Positions 46,400-57,844 of a stretch of 64,000 nt of DNA are shown piece after piece. Each line of letters begins with the position of its first letter. Within the stretch, counting starts at the first letter, position 1. Origin of the DNA: Hsuehochloa calcarea (taxonomy: Eukaryota > Streptophyta > Magnoliopsida > Poales > Poaceae); the NCBI GenBank assembly GCA_036346395.1, contig CM070615.1, positions 26,469,282-26,533,281 of the forward strand. Direction: 5' to 3'. The notes under the pieces are model-generated. The model was not told the DNA's origin, did no database searches, and was given only the letters and a program-made list of their open reading frames with translations. The translations under genes and the position numbers were made by a program.

Positions 46400-47693
46400 C
46401 AAGGAAGAGAGCAACTTTTCTGAAGATACCCACTTTCAACGTCTGTACTAAGATATCCGAGGTAATCATTAACAGAACCATGGTAATCAGATACTACTAT
46501 GAACAAGTATGTATCGAACTTTACTCACCACATTTCTCGAACATGGAAAAGCACATATCATCACAACCATACAAAATTACTTGCCTTTTTCGCTACGAAG
46601 TGCGAGGAGGCAAAGACGATGCCCCTAACTCCGGTACCCCTTCTCCTACACAAGAGAATCACTAATCAAAATAACACTGTGAAAACTACACTCTACTCAC
46701 ACCACCAAACCTGTCTTCGTGAAATGCAAGATTCGAATATTGATTCTACTCAATTTACCCGACAGCCTAGCGGAAGCTCTCAAGGGACAGTAGTACTAAA
46801 ATATTCATATCTTTTACTACCAAGCTCGGAACGGAGTGATCTTAGACTATCTGGAAATATGACAAAATTATCTACGATAAACTAGTTGGAAGTATTTTCT
46901 GATTCGGCCATCCATTATTCCTAAGGATAAGGTCAAGTTTCTGCGCCAACAAACTGACAATCAGGAACTACTGCAGTGGGAGAAAATTCGTATCTTTTGA
47001 TTGGCTCAACCAAAAATCAAGTTCTCTACAAATATGGAAAGTTTAAAGGATTTCCTACAACTTTCATGTTGGGTGAACTCTCTGATTCGAAATCTAACTA
47101 AATAATATTGGCTACACAAAGTATGTGCTAATCCTCGTCAGCCATTCTGGACAGTCGCAAAGAAACCACTATAACTTCTAGACCGTAACTCCGAATTGAG
47201 TGATCTTTATCCCTATAGAAAGCTAAGAACGAGTAATACAACTTTCTAAGAGACCATTACTCCTGATTCGGATTTAACTCTATGTAATCTGACGATCAAA
47301 CCGATGGTGGAAATTTGATCTGATTGACGCCCTGGACAACAGCGACGGTATGATCCAATGGGAGGTTATTTTGCCTAGAAAAATGCGGAACCAGGGGAAG
47401 GACGACCTTGGGGGAGGGGTTGCGCCGGGGGAGGAAGAGGCGAGGAGAGGCGGCTGCTATTGGGGAAGGGGCAAGCGCCCAAGTGGGGGAAACAGGGGGT
47501 GGCGGCTACGGTTTGTGGGAAACACCCCCCCTGGCCGACCACCACATGGGCCCTTCATGGGTCGTGGCCCACGCCTAGGTTGGCGAGAAGTTGCAGAAAA
47601 CCCCTTGTTTTATTCAGGAAATTTCCCTCCTTTAATTGGATTTTCCCTCCCGGTTTCTTTTCTAATTACCCGATTCACTTCCGGGGTATTACA
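46400..47693 (-). repeat. 5' LTR of element D (left boundary uncertain)
   Basis: The right end is certain: 47529-47693 matches the 3' LTR at 1-158 and ends TTACA. Further in, 46575-46650 and 46805-46880 resemble the C LTR at 2265-2330 and 2490-2560 (CTACGAAG with a downstream TCTCCTACAC, and the GAGTG...CT..GA..ATCT pattern). D is therefore a relative of C with diverged LTRs. The GC-rich block at 47390-47530 corresponds to the GC-rich block in the C LTR. Confidence 0.6.
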
Positions 47694-50131
47694 ACAACAC
47701 TACCACGCAAGTATGCTACCACTAGTGCATCCTTACATTCCCATTTAATTCATTCGAAAAATTCATTATCTCTTATACAAACTCTAAAACCGTTGATCCT
47801 TCCTCCTAAATTCATATAAATTCATCCTCTAATTTTCAGTATTTATTTCATAATTTTTAGTTTTTATTAAATTTCTGTTATTTATTTGGTCCATTTTGCA
47901 TGTCGTTGCCGCCACGTGACCGTGTCTGTTCCACCACAACCGAGGTGAGCGTTGTGTTCCCCTCGCTTCCCTCTTCATTTCGCCGCAAAACTCACCCGCT
48001 AACTCCTCTCCATTTGCCCGCAACGACGACGTCAGCCGTCGCTAGTCGAATGTCTTCTCCGTCGGATTGCGTCGCCACCGAAGGTCCTCTCACCGAGCCA
48101 TTAACACAGTAGAGTTCGCGCCATCGCGTCCTACGCCATGTTCTCTACCTCCTTGCCGGCGCCACCATTTGTCATGTATGCTCTGTACGTATTGATCTGT
48201 ACGTAACTACTGTATAGAATTCATATCTTGTGCATATGACCAAGTGGACACACTTTCCATTGACTCTTCCCTATCTTAATTTGTTCTCTAATCCTGTATC
48301 TAGCAATCTTTCTTTCTGTTCAAAAGTTTCATCCGAAACATGCGGTTCATGAATAGTAAAATTCGGAATTCATTATTTCATGTGACTTCAACCTTCTGGA
48401 ATTTCGTTCTCCCTCATACGAACTCTGATTCTGTCGATTCAAATTCCTATGTTCATATAAAGTCGATATCTTACTTCCAGTATTTATTTTATGATTTTTG
48501 GATTTTATTTCAATTTTATTTGAATGTTATTTGAATTTGGATCGTGTACGCTTATAGATTTCGACGACTTCGGACAACCGAATTTCGACGCCGTTTGAGA
48601 ACATCGATTAACCATGCAAGGAAAGTTATACCTTTGATAATATTTGATCCCATTATTTAAAATTATTTAAATTTTATTTTAAATTATTATTGCATGCGTA
48701 TTTATATTCATGTAATTTAAATTCTTGTTTTAAAGTTATAGCTATTCCCAATTCTATTGTATAGCCAATCTTGTGACTGAATCAGTCATACCTTGACACC
48801 TTAGGTGAAAATTTAGTTTATGCAATAGTATGAACTAGAACATTTTGAAAAAATTTATGCTTAGACCAAAAAATTTTAGTTTCGCGAATTTGGTCAAATA
48901 ATCAACTACTGTTTAAAATCCTATGGCATTGGTTTGTCATGGAAGATTTTGCAAATAATTTTGAAAAATAAAAAGGAAAAGTTGGTTTGTACTTGGGCGA
49001 AATGGATCCTTGGTGGGTGCAAGTTTATGCACGGGCTCAATTCGGGTAGGGTTGAGATCCAGGGTTATTTTGGAAATCGCCCAAGTCAGTTAAGGACCGG
49101 TCTTCGAGCCGTATTTTGCTAAGCCCTACCGTACTACCACATGTACTGTATGGGCAGGACCTGGCTAGATAATTTGTAACATTCCACCGTGGTTGTGCCA
49201 TGTTGATGTGTGGGTGTCACGATGACCTACTTTTATATATTCCCACATGGCCAAGAGGGGGCTTGAGTCCGGCATGTGGTTAACCCAATGGAAGCAAAAC
49301 CTTAGCGAGGCAGAACTATGGTGGGATGCCGCATTGTAAAAGCCTTGACACAAGCTCTAGACTGCTTACCTAAGGTAGCGAGCAGTGGGATCGACTGATG
49401 CCAAATAAACTAGAGAATTCATGTATTGTGGGTAAAGTTATACCTCCTCTGCAGATTGTAAAACTATTCGAATAGCCATATCCACGGTCGTGGACATGCT
49501 GAGCAAAGCCACTCAAAGTTAGACTTTGATTTTGTTTTAAAATGATTTTAGCAAATGATTTGAGGATGGATAATCCTTGTGGTAAAATTGGGCGGTTAGC
49601 CATGTGATAGGAGGGTATCCATCACCATATTTCTTATGGAGGTTATCCTACTATAAAACTTGAGAATTTATAAAATGAATTTTAGTATAAAATAACTGCT
49701 TTGGAACTTAGTATAAATATTTAAAGAAAGTATTGTTTTATGCAAAATCAACCAATAATCCTTCCTTTCATATATACATGTATGCATTAACTCTATTATT
49801 GGGTGTAACTTGCGAGCACGGAAGTTGTGCTCACCCTTGCTTCATGCAAATAAATTTCAGAGGAGAAGGACTTCGGATCTCGACGACTAGGCCGCTATCC
49901 CAGTCGATTACCTGTGGCAGATCAGCTAGACTCCACTACTTCTTCGTCTTCCGATGTGTTTGTTTATTGTTGGCTTGTAAGTCTCTTTTGTAATAAACTC
50001 TGTTGATTATTAATAAAGTTATGCGAATTATGGATGCTACTATATTTGTTTACTATGTGAACTAGCTACTGATCATGGGACTAGTTTAGAAATACACAGA
50101 GGATTCTGGGGTGTTATTCCCGGGTTCGACA
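47694..50131 (+). repeat. 5' LTR of element E, 3' part only
   Basis: It matches 55027-57453 closely, including CATGCGGTTCATGAATAGT and the end GGGTTCGACA. The first half of the LTR is missing because D inserted at 47693/47694. The motif TATTCGAATAGCC, shared with L and S1, lies at 49464-49476. Short open frames here recur in the other LTR and have no domain. Confidence 0.88.
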
Positions 50132-50135
50132 GAAA

Positions 50136-50148
50136 TGGTATCAGAACC
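50136..50148 (+). other. Primer binding site of element E
   Basis: TGGTATCAGAACC, one base different from the usual tRNA-Met site, four bases after the LTR end. Confidence 0.85.
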
Positions 50149-50910
50149 ATATCGACTGTAGGTCGTGACCTAGTTAGAACGGTCGTTAGTTGCAAAACTT
50201 CAAAACTTATTTTATATAACAAGAAAAATAATTTGTTCTCTTCTCATCTTGGTCATCTATCTATCCTCAAGGTCTTTATAGCAATTCGATCTTCCTTACC
50301 AAATTCTCTCCACACCATTTTTTAATGTTAAATGGATCCTCTTTCCCGTGAAAAACTTCTATAGATGGTCAACACATTCTTACCATTACGTTCAAGACCA
50401 CAAGACCTGGAACCATCAAGAAAACATCGTAAGGTCATCAAGTCATTCAAGGACAACATGCAAGATTTACCAAAGATCGCAATGTGAGCAAAGCCGTGTA
50501 GCTTAAGTTTGCCAAGACTCATTCTGTGTATTGAGTCGTTTCACAAGCTTATGAGTATCGATCGAGTAGAACGTTGTATTGTTTCTTAACTTGTATAGTA
50601 TATTTTCTTTTGGTACGTCGTACATAGATCTTTTGATCTTGTGTGCAACGTTTGCTTTAAATGGGTAGACTTCTCTCCTCATGCTTTCTTTCTCATCCTT
50701 TGCTATTCTATCTTCTCTCAATAATCCATTGGACTCCTAAATTATCAATACACCTGAGACTTGAAGAACGAATTGATGCTTCAAAACTTCGAACAACTCA
50801 ACACCCTTGAACATGAAGCCAACTTGAAAACAGACACTCTCACTTCATTTATCCTATGTCCATCTTCTTTCTTTCTAGCCTCTCCGAATCTCGGGGACGA
50901 GATTCCTTTT

Positions 50911-50921
50911 AAGGGGGGTAG
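50911..50921 (+). other. Polypurine tract of element E
   Basis: AAGGGGGGTAG, two bases before the TGTAACATTC start of the 3' LTR. Confidence 0.85.
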
Positions 50922-51333
50922 TTTGTAACATTCTAAAGTTCTGTTACCAAAATAAAAATTAATAAAGTTATTATTTTATTAGATTTTGTGAAATTTAAAA
51001 AAGTTTTTATTGCTTTTCTTGAATTTCCTAAATTCCGAAAGTCAAAAATAAAATTGATTGAGTTTTATTAAATTTTCTAGGATTTTATTGGATTTAAAGT
51101 GAAAAGTAAAATCTTAATTAATTTCCAGAATTTTCTGGTATTTAAAAAGGTTTTTTATATTTTCTAGAAAATAAAATTAAAAATAAACATAAACTTTAAC
51201 TTAGAATTATTTTTAATTAAGTTCAAAATAATTCTAGAAATTTTATGAATTTTTTCAGAATTTTTGGACTCTATTTGCTATATCCTAAAAATGTATTCGA
51301 TTTTTTGTTTATTATCTAATTTTAAGAAAAAAA

Positions 51334-51810
51334 TCCGAATTCCCGATCAGTCACCCATCCTAGCAGTGTTCCACAACCTGCACACTTAACTCTCATGACC
51401 ACTACCATCCTTCCTTTCTTCTTTTCAATAACTAATGCCTCACTTCTTTCTTTTATGTCTTTCTTCTTTCTCCTTTCTAAAATAAATCAAAAATCGGATT
51501 TCCCGATCAGTCACCCATCCGACTAGTTCTCCACGACCAGCACACTTAACTCCCACGACCACTACAATCCTTTGTTTATTCTTTTCATTCACTAATGCCT
51601 CCATTCTTTCTTTTATGCCTTTCTTCTTTCTCCTTTCTAAAATAAATCAAAAATCGGATTTCCCGATCGATAACCCATCCGACCAGTGCTCCACGACCAG
51701 CTCACTTAACCACCCCGCACTACCAACTGGCCTTTTTTATTTTCACTGATTAGCATCTTCCCTCCTTTCTTTTATCCCTCGCTTCTTTATCCTTTCTTCT
51801 TCACCTGAAT
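51334..51810 (+). repeat. Three tandem 160-bp repeats in the E LTR
   Basis: Units start at 51334, 51494 and 51654, each with a TCGGATTTCCCGATC-like start, a CCACGACCAGC segment and a pyrimidine-rich CTTTCTTCTTTCTCC tail. The spacing is 160 bases. They lie upstream of the TATA box, so they could act as promoter repeats. Confidence 0.85.
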
Positions 51811-52044
51811 GGACTCCAGAACCGAGCAGACTGCACTGCCACCATTGATGCTCATTTAAGCTTTTTAAAACCCATTATTTCATCCCCGTTTATTCATGCA
51901 GTTAATTCCATTCATGTCCCCTCATCACCCCACCTCCACTCCCGGCCATTGCTCTCCTTGTTATTGCGCAGATATCGTCGTAACGCACCGCTGTCCACCA
52001 ACGGTCATGTACGTCGTTCTCCCTCCCCGGTTCCTCTCCGGACC

Positions 52045-52052
52045 TATAAATA
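52045..52052 (+). promoter_or_regulatory. TATA box of the E 3' LTR
   Basis: TATAAATA in a GC-rich context (CCGGACC before, GCAGCACC after), a typical strong plant core promoter layout. The matching site in the 5' LTR is not in this window. Confidence 0.7.
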
Positions 52053-52253
52053 GCAGCACCAGGAGGCCCTCTCCATCCTCATCTCATTCCCAGATTCTCT
52101 CTTCCTTGGTTGCCTTCTACCGTCCGTAGTTAAACTTTTCGTTCCACTGGCCGAACACCGTTCTTCCCCTCTAGCGCCGCCTCCAGTGGGTCTCTACCAC
52201 CTTCGTCACCACCGCCGGCATCGCGACGTAGTGCTCTACGCATGCACACTTTC

Positions 52254-54451
52254 TGTAATATTTTGAATATCGTTTAGAGAGGATTTTATTCGGGAGAGAG
52301 AACTATTTATAAATTTGGGCTTTCAGGGAATTTTTGGATCCCGGGCCTCCGGCCCAGGCTGGTGCAACCCTGGCCGGCCTTTGGCCGGCCAAGAGTGGGC
52401 CAAGGAGGGGGGAGGCATACCAGGCCCAGGCCCATGCACCCCCACTCCCGTTTGTAACCTAACCGGCGCCCCCCCCCCCCTTCTCCCCCTCTCCCTCTCT
52501 AATCCCCCCATGAGCCGCCACCCCCTCTCCCCAAACCGACACCACCTCCTCCCCTTGGTGCCGGCCCCTGGTGATCCCCGGTGCTGCTCTCCAAGGTCTT
52601 CCCAGAGCCGCCTCCTCCTTCCCCTCTCCTCCAACCGCCCCACCCCTGTTGTGGCCGATCATTGAAGGGAGGAAGAAGGAGAAAGGGAGTTCTTCGGAGG
52701 TTGAACACCATCTCCTGCGGGTCTTCAAGGGTAACGAAGAGCCTAATTCGTTGTTTGATCTTGTTTGGAGGCGAATTGATTATTAGGATTGAATCGGCAT
52801 GCTATCATAGAATTTTCAGAATCTGTCCAGAATGTTGTGTGGCTGGTTTCGGCCTCTTAGATGCCAATCTGGAGGTTCTCCCCTCCTAGAGATTTTTATC
52901 CACGGTTCTTAGCTTTCCATAGCCGCCAAGATCACCAGAATCCGATCTACGGTTCAAAAGTTACGATAGATTCTTTTTTGCTGTCCTGAGAAACCTGACG
53001 AGAATTGTCAGTATGGTTGTTTAATGAAATATGACTTAGTTAGGATCAGATTAAGATTTGTCATCCAAAATGATTTCTGTAGATAATTTTATCATCTTTC
53101 GAGATTGATAAATAATACTTTAATTGGATTTATAGATTAAAAGGTATGTTATGTTCTTCGCTCATCGCTCATTCATCCGATGATTGTTGTCAGCACATTC
53201 ACCTACTGATTAGTAAAATATTTTGGAAGAATTAGCAAATCTTGTCAACTAGAGTTTTTTAGGTTTGCTCGTTAAGTTTCATTGGGCACTAGACTCATCT
53301 CATTTTGAGTCCCAGATCAGTAGATATGAATTTTTCCGTGCCGCTGTCCAGAGTCGTTTCAGGTGGATGAATTGTCTGATTTCGGTTTTGTGTCCATTCG
53401 TTGTGTTGGATAGTTAGGGGGTTAGTGTAGATCACCGGTAGGTTTGTCATACTATGTTGTCCTTATTTCGAGTACATATTTGTGTAGGCGACAAGGCAAC
53501 AAGGGTAGGAGAGCCATCGTTGCCTCCTAGCGCGTCACAACGCGGAAGGCAAGTACAATGTGTTAATATTTATTGATTTCAGTTGAATGATTGTGATGTA
53601 CTGTTATTCTTGTGGTCCATGTTCATAGTCCATGTTATATATTCCGTTCTTAATTGGTAATCCATGTGGAAGAAAGTAGTGACATTCATTGCATATGTTT
53701 AATTCCATTCATGCGTTATTCCTGTTCCATCCACGGGAGTGGAATTGTAAAGACCCATCAACTCCTGAATGGGCACGTAAGACCCACCATTCCAATATGG
53801 GCAATTTGGACACATGTATGAAACATTCTTCATACGACGATTGGATCCCCGGACTTTGTTAAGTATGGGCTTAGGTGAACACCGACGGGTGTGTCATTCG
53901 CTATACCGGCATGAGCATGTGTGCAATCCATTCCTTTCAATGCATCCATTCATTCCATACATACACATAAGTTTCCAGACCTAAATTCATAATTGGTATT
54001 GTGGTTGACATGTTCAGAATTTTGAATGATCAATTGTTTACTGTACTTGTTGAGTCTCTTGCTCATTCTTGTTTTATTTATTTATTTAGGTGAACGTTGA
54101 TGATGGCTATGTTGGGAGAGAGTAGACCAGCACTTTTCACGCAGTTCACCATAATTTACCTTCAATAATAAGTTTCGATTATGTCTTCCATTCATTAATT
54201 GAGGAACTGTAATAAATAAAGTTAGGATTGATTGGTATTTCTCTCCATGTTATGTTTATTTAAATGATGCTATTGTTTTTTATCACTCTCTGATTACACT
54301 CAGATGAATTCAGTCTTTATTCCTACCATGCTACTATTAAAGTTGATCTCTTTATGTACGTAGAGGAGTTACAGTTTAAATTCTTCCGCAATGTGGTTGT
54401 ATGATAATTCTTTAGTAAACATCTTGACTTCCGAATAGTCAGTGTGTTACA
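52254..54451 (+). repeat. Solo LTR S2, same family as element C
   Basis: This 2198-bp segment begins TGTAATATTTTG and ends GTGTGTTACA. Its reverse complement follows the C LTR: the end reads CATCTTGACTTCCGAATAGTC where C has the complementary pattern, and ACACCGACGGGTGTG at 53880-53894 matches the C LTR at 1920-1935. It is flanked by CTTTC (52249-52253) and CCTTC (54452-54456), a TSD with one mismatch. No internal sequence is left. Orientation is plus, opposite to C. Confidence 0.85.
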
Positions 54452-57400
54452 CCTTCGCATCATCGAAACCTCGCCGGAGCACCGCCACCCTCCATGGTCA
54501 CCACCACGGTCTTGCCGCCGCCGGGTCTTGCCGTCCCGACGCGCCGCCACCTCTTACAGCTCCGTCTCAAGGTCAGCAACCCATTTTGCTAATCTCCCGT
54601 CCACCTTTCCTCTTCCTTCACAGGCGCTGGCCATTTTCTCCATGGCGCCTGTTGTCGGGAAGAAAGCATAAGCAAAAAACAAGAAGAACAGTACTAGTTA
54701 ATCTCACTGTGCAAATTTTAATTGGTTGTGTAATTTCTTTCAAAAATAATTTCTCTCTATGAATCCAATTATTCTTTTTCCTAAATTCATCTAAATTCAT
54801 CCTTTATTTTTTAGTATTTATTCTGTAATTTTTATATTTTATTTTATTTTTACTATTTATTCCATTCGCCGCCACCAGTCGGCGCCGACCGAACCGCTAC
54901 TACCATCGGGTAGAGTACCTCGCCGAGATTCTATTTTTGTTGTTTGCCAGCCACCTCTCCATTCCTCTCGCCGTTGCGGCCAACTCCTCCAAGGGTATAC
55001 TACTGTTTACGTACGTTGCATGAGATGCAACAGTATCATGCAAGTATGCTACTACTAGTTCAGCCTTACATTCCCATTTAATTCATTCGAGAAATTCGTT
55101 CTCTCTTATACAAACTCTAAAACCGTTGATTCTTCCTCCTAAATTCATCCTCTATTTTTCAATATTTATTTCATATTTTTTAGTTTTTATTTAATTTCTG
55201 TTATTTATTTGGTCCATTTTGCGCGTCGTTGCCGCCGCCGGCCGACCGTGCTGTTCCATCCATAGCCGAGGTGAGCGTTGTGTTCCCCTCGTTTCCCTCT
55301 TCGTTTCACCACAAACCTTACCCGCTAACTCCTCTCCGTTTGCCCGCAATGACGACATCAGCCGTCGCCCGTCGAATGTCTTCTCCGTCGGATTGCGTCG
55401 CCACCGAAGGTCCTCTCGCCGAGCCATTGACACTATTGAGTTCGCGCCATCGCGTCCTACACCACGTTCTCTCTCTCCTCGCCGGTGCCACCATTTGTCC
55501 TGTATGTTCTGTACGTAACTGCTGTATAGAATTCATATCTTGTGCATATGACCAAGTGAACCCACTTGCCATTGACACTTCCTTGTCTTCATTTGTTCTC
55601 TGATCCTGTATCTAGCAATCTTTCTTTATGTTCAAAAGTTTCAACCGAAACATGCGGTTCATGAATAGTGAAATTCGGAATTCATTATTTCATGTGACTT
55701 TCAACCTTCTGGAATTTCGTTCTCCCTCATACGAACTTCGATTCCATCGATTCAAATTTCTATGTTCATATAAAGTCAATATCTTACTTCCAGTATTTAT
55801 ATTATATATTTTTTGATTTTATTTAGATTTCATTTGAATGTTATTTGAATTTGGATCATTTACGCGTATAGATTTCGACGACTTCGGACAACCGGATTTT
55901 GATGCCGTTTAAGAACGTCGATTAACCAAGCAAGGAAAGTTATACCTTTGATCATATTTGAACCCATTATTTCAAATTATTTAAATTATGTTTTAAATTA
56001 TTGCATGTGTATTTATATTCAGGTAATTTAAATTCTTGTTTATAGTTATAGCTATTCCCAATTCCATTGTATAGCCAATCTTGTTATTGAATCAGTCATA
56101 CCTTGACACCTTAGATGAAAATCTAGTTTATACAATAGTATGAACTAGAACATTTTGGGAAAAATTATGCTTAGACATGCTTAGACCAAAAATATTTAGT
56201 TTCGGGAATTTAGCCAAATAATCAACTACTGTTTAAAACCCTATGGCATTGGTTTGTCATGGAAGATTTTGCAAATGATTTTGAAAAACAAAAAGGAAAA
56301 GTTGGTTTGTACCTGGGTGAAATGGATGCTTGGTGGGTGCAGGTTTATGCACGGGCTCAATTCGGCTAGGGTTGAGAACCAGGGGTTATTTTGGAAGTCG
56401 CTCAAGTCAGTTAAAGACCTGTCTTTGAGCCGAATTTTGCTAAGCCCTACCGTACTACCACATGTCATGTATGGGTAGGACCTGGCTAAATAATTTGTAA
56501 CATTCCACCGTGGTGGTGCCATGTTGATGTGTGGGTGTTGGGATGACCTACTTTTATATATTCCCACAAGGCGCAAGAGGGGGCTTGAGTCTGGCGGGTG
56601 GTTAACCCAATGGAAGTGAAATCTTAGCGAGGCAGGACTACAATGAGATACCGCATTGTAAAAGCCTTGACACATGCTCTAGACTGCTTACCTAAGGTAG
56701 TAAGAAGTGTGATCGATTGATGCCAAACAAACTAGAGAATTAATATATTGTGTGCAAAGTTGTACCACCTCTGCAGATTGTAAAACTATTCGAATTGCCG
56801 TGTCTACGGTCATAGACATGATGAGCAAAGCCCCTCAAAGTTAGACTTTGATTTTGTTTTAAAATGATTTTATCAAATGATTTGAGGATGGATAATCCTT
56901 GTGGTAAAATTGGGCGGTTAGCCATGTGATAGGAGGGTATCCATCACCATATTTCTTATGGAGGTTATCCTACTATAAAACTTGAGAATTTATAAAATGA
57001 ATTTTAGTATAAAATAACTGCTTTGGAACTTAGTATAAATATTTAAAGAAAGTATTGTTTTATGGAAAATTAACCAATAATCCTTCCTTTGATATATCCA
57101 TGCATGCATTAACTCTATTATTGGGTGTAACTTGCAAGCACGGAAGTTGTACTCACCCTAGCTTCATGCAAATAAATTTCAGAGGAGAAGGACTTCGGAT
57201 CCCGACGACTAGGCCGCTACCCCAGTCGATTGCCTGTGGCAGATCAGCTGGACTCCACTACTTCTTTATCTTTCGCTGTGTTTGTTTATTGTTGGCTTGT
57301 AAGCCTCTTTTGTAATAAACTCTGCTGATTATTAATAAAGTTATGCGAATTATGGATGCTACCATATTTGTTTACTGTGTGAACTAGCTACTGATTATGG

Positions 57401-57453
57401 GACTAGTTCAGAAATACACAAAGAATTCTAGGGCGTTACTTCCGGGTTCGACA

Positions 57454-57844
57454 AATCGCTTCCAGGATTATTTACAACGCATCTAATCATTGCAAAAGGT
57501 GTTCTTTTCATGTCTTGGTTGGGCTTATCAATTTGGACCCACGGGGTTAAACAAAATACACATATCAAAGTGTATAACAAAATAAATTCATTGACATGAA
57601 CAAAATATTGTTTCATTACAAAAAATTTCCAACTAGCTTCACAAGTCTAGACTCGAGCATGCACAGTTGGTACTATCGTGAACTAATAACATAATATGCC
57701 CTAAGACATAAATGTAAGTACATGTCTAAACTTTTAGTGGAAAGTCTTCATTCTCTATGCTCCGTGGTTCTATTAAAAAAAATTATTCATTCTCCAGCAT
57801 TCTCCATTCTACACACAAATTTACCGAACAGTCCAAACCATCAA
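57454..57844. other. Low-copy flank of E; no feature seen
   Basis: AT-rich sequence between the end of E and the stop of the candidate minus-strand gene. It may be the 3' untranslated region of that gene. The first five bases would be the right TSD of E. Confidence 0.4.

Larger units (their letters stand above)
50132..50923 (+). mobile_element. Internal region of element E (792 bp)
   Basis: It runs from the PBS (TGGTATCAGAACC, 50136-50148) to the PPT (AAGGGGGGTAG, 50911-50921). No coding domain is present on either strand. The short internal region gives an unusual LTR-to-internal ratio. Confidence 0.85.
47694..57453 (+). mobile_element. Non-coding large-LTR retrotransposon E
   Basis: E has a 5' LTR cut by D (only its last 2.44 kb, 47694-50131, remains here), an internal region of just 792 bp, and a 3' LTR at 50924-57453. 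Without the solo LTR S2 the 3' LTR is about 4.33 kb. A PBS and PPT sit at the expected places. No gag or pol is present, so it must have relied on another element. Its predicted full size is about 9.4 kb, of which more than 90 percent is LTR. The 3' TSD would be AATCG (57454-57458); its partner lies left of the window. Confidence 0.85.
50924..57453 (+). repeat. 3' LTR of element E, split by solo LTR S2
   Basis: The LTR begins TGTAACATTC and ends GGGTTCGACA. Removing S2 (52254-54451) leaves about 4.33 kb. The 5' part holds an AT-rich U3, a three-unit tandem repeat (51334-51810) and a TATA box (52045-52052). The second part (54452-57453) matches the remaining 5' LTR from 55027 on. It includes the shared TATTCGAAT motif region at 56780-56810. 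Confidence 0.88.

Noticed and set aside
52315..52889. Proline/arginine-rich frames in GC-rich sequence
   Set aside because: They lie in the GC-rich start of solo LTR S2, which has counterparts in the C and D LTRs; they are not genes.
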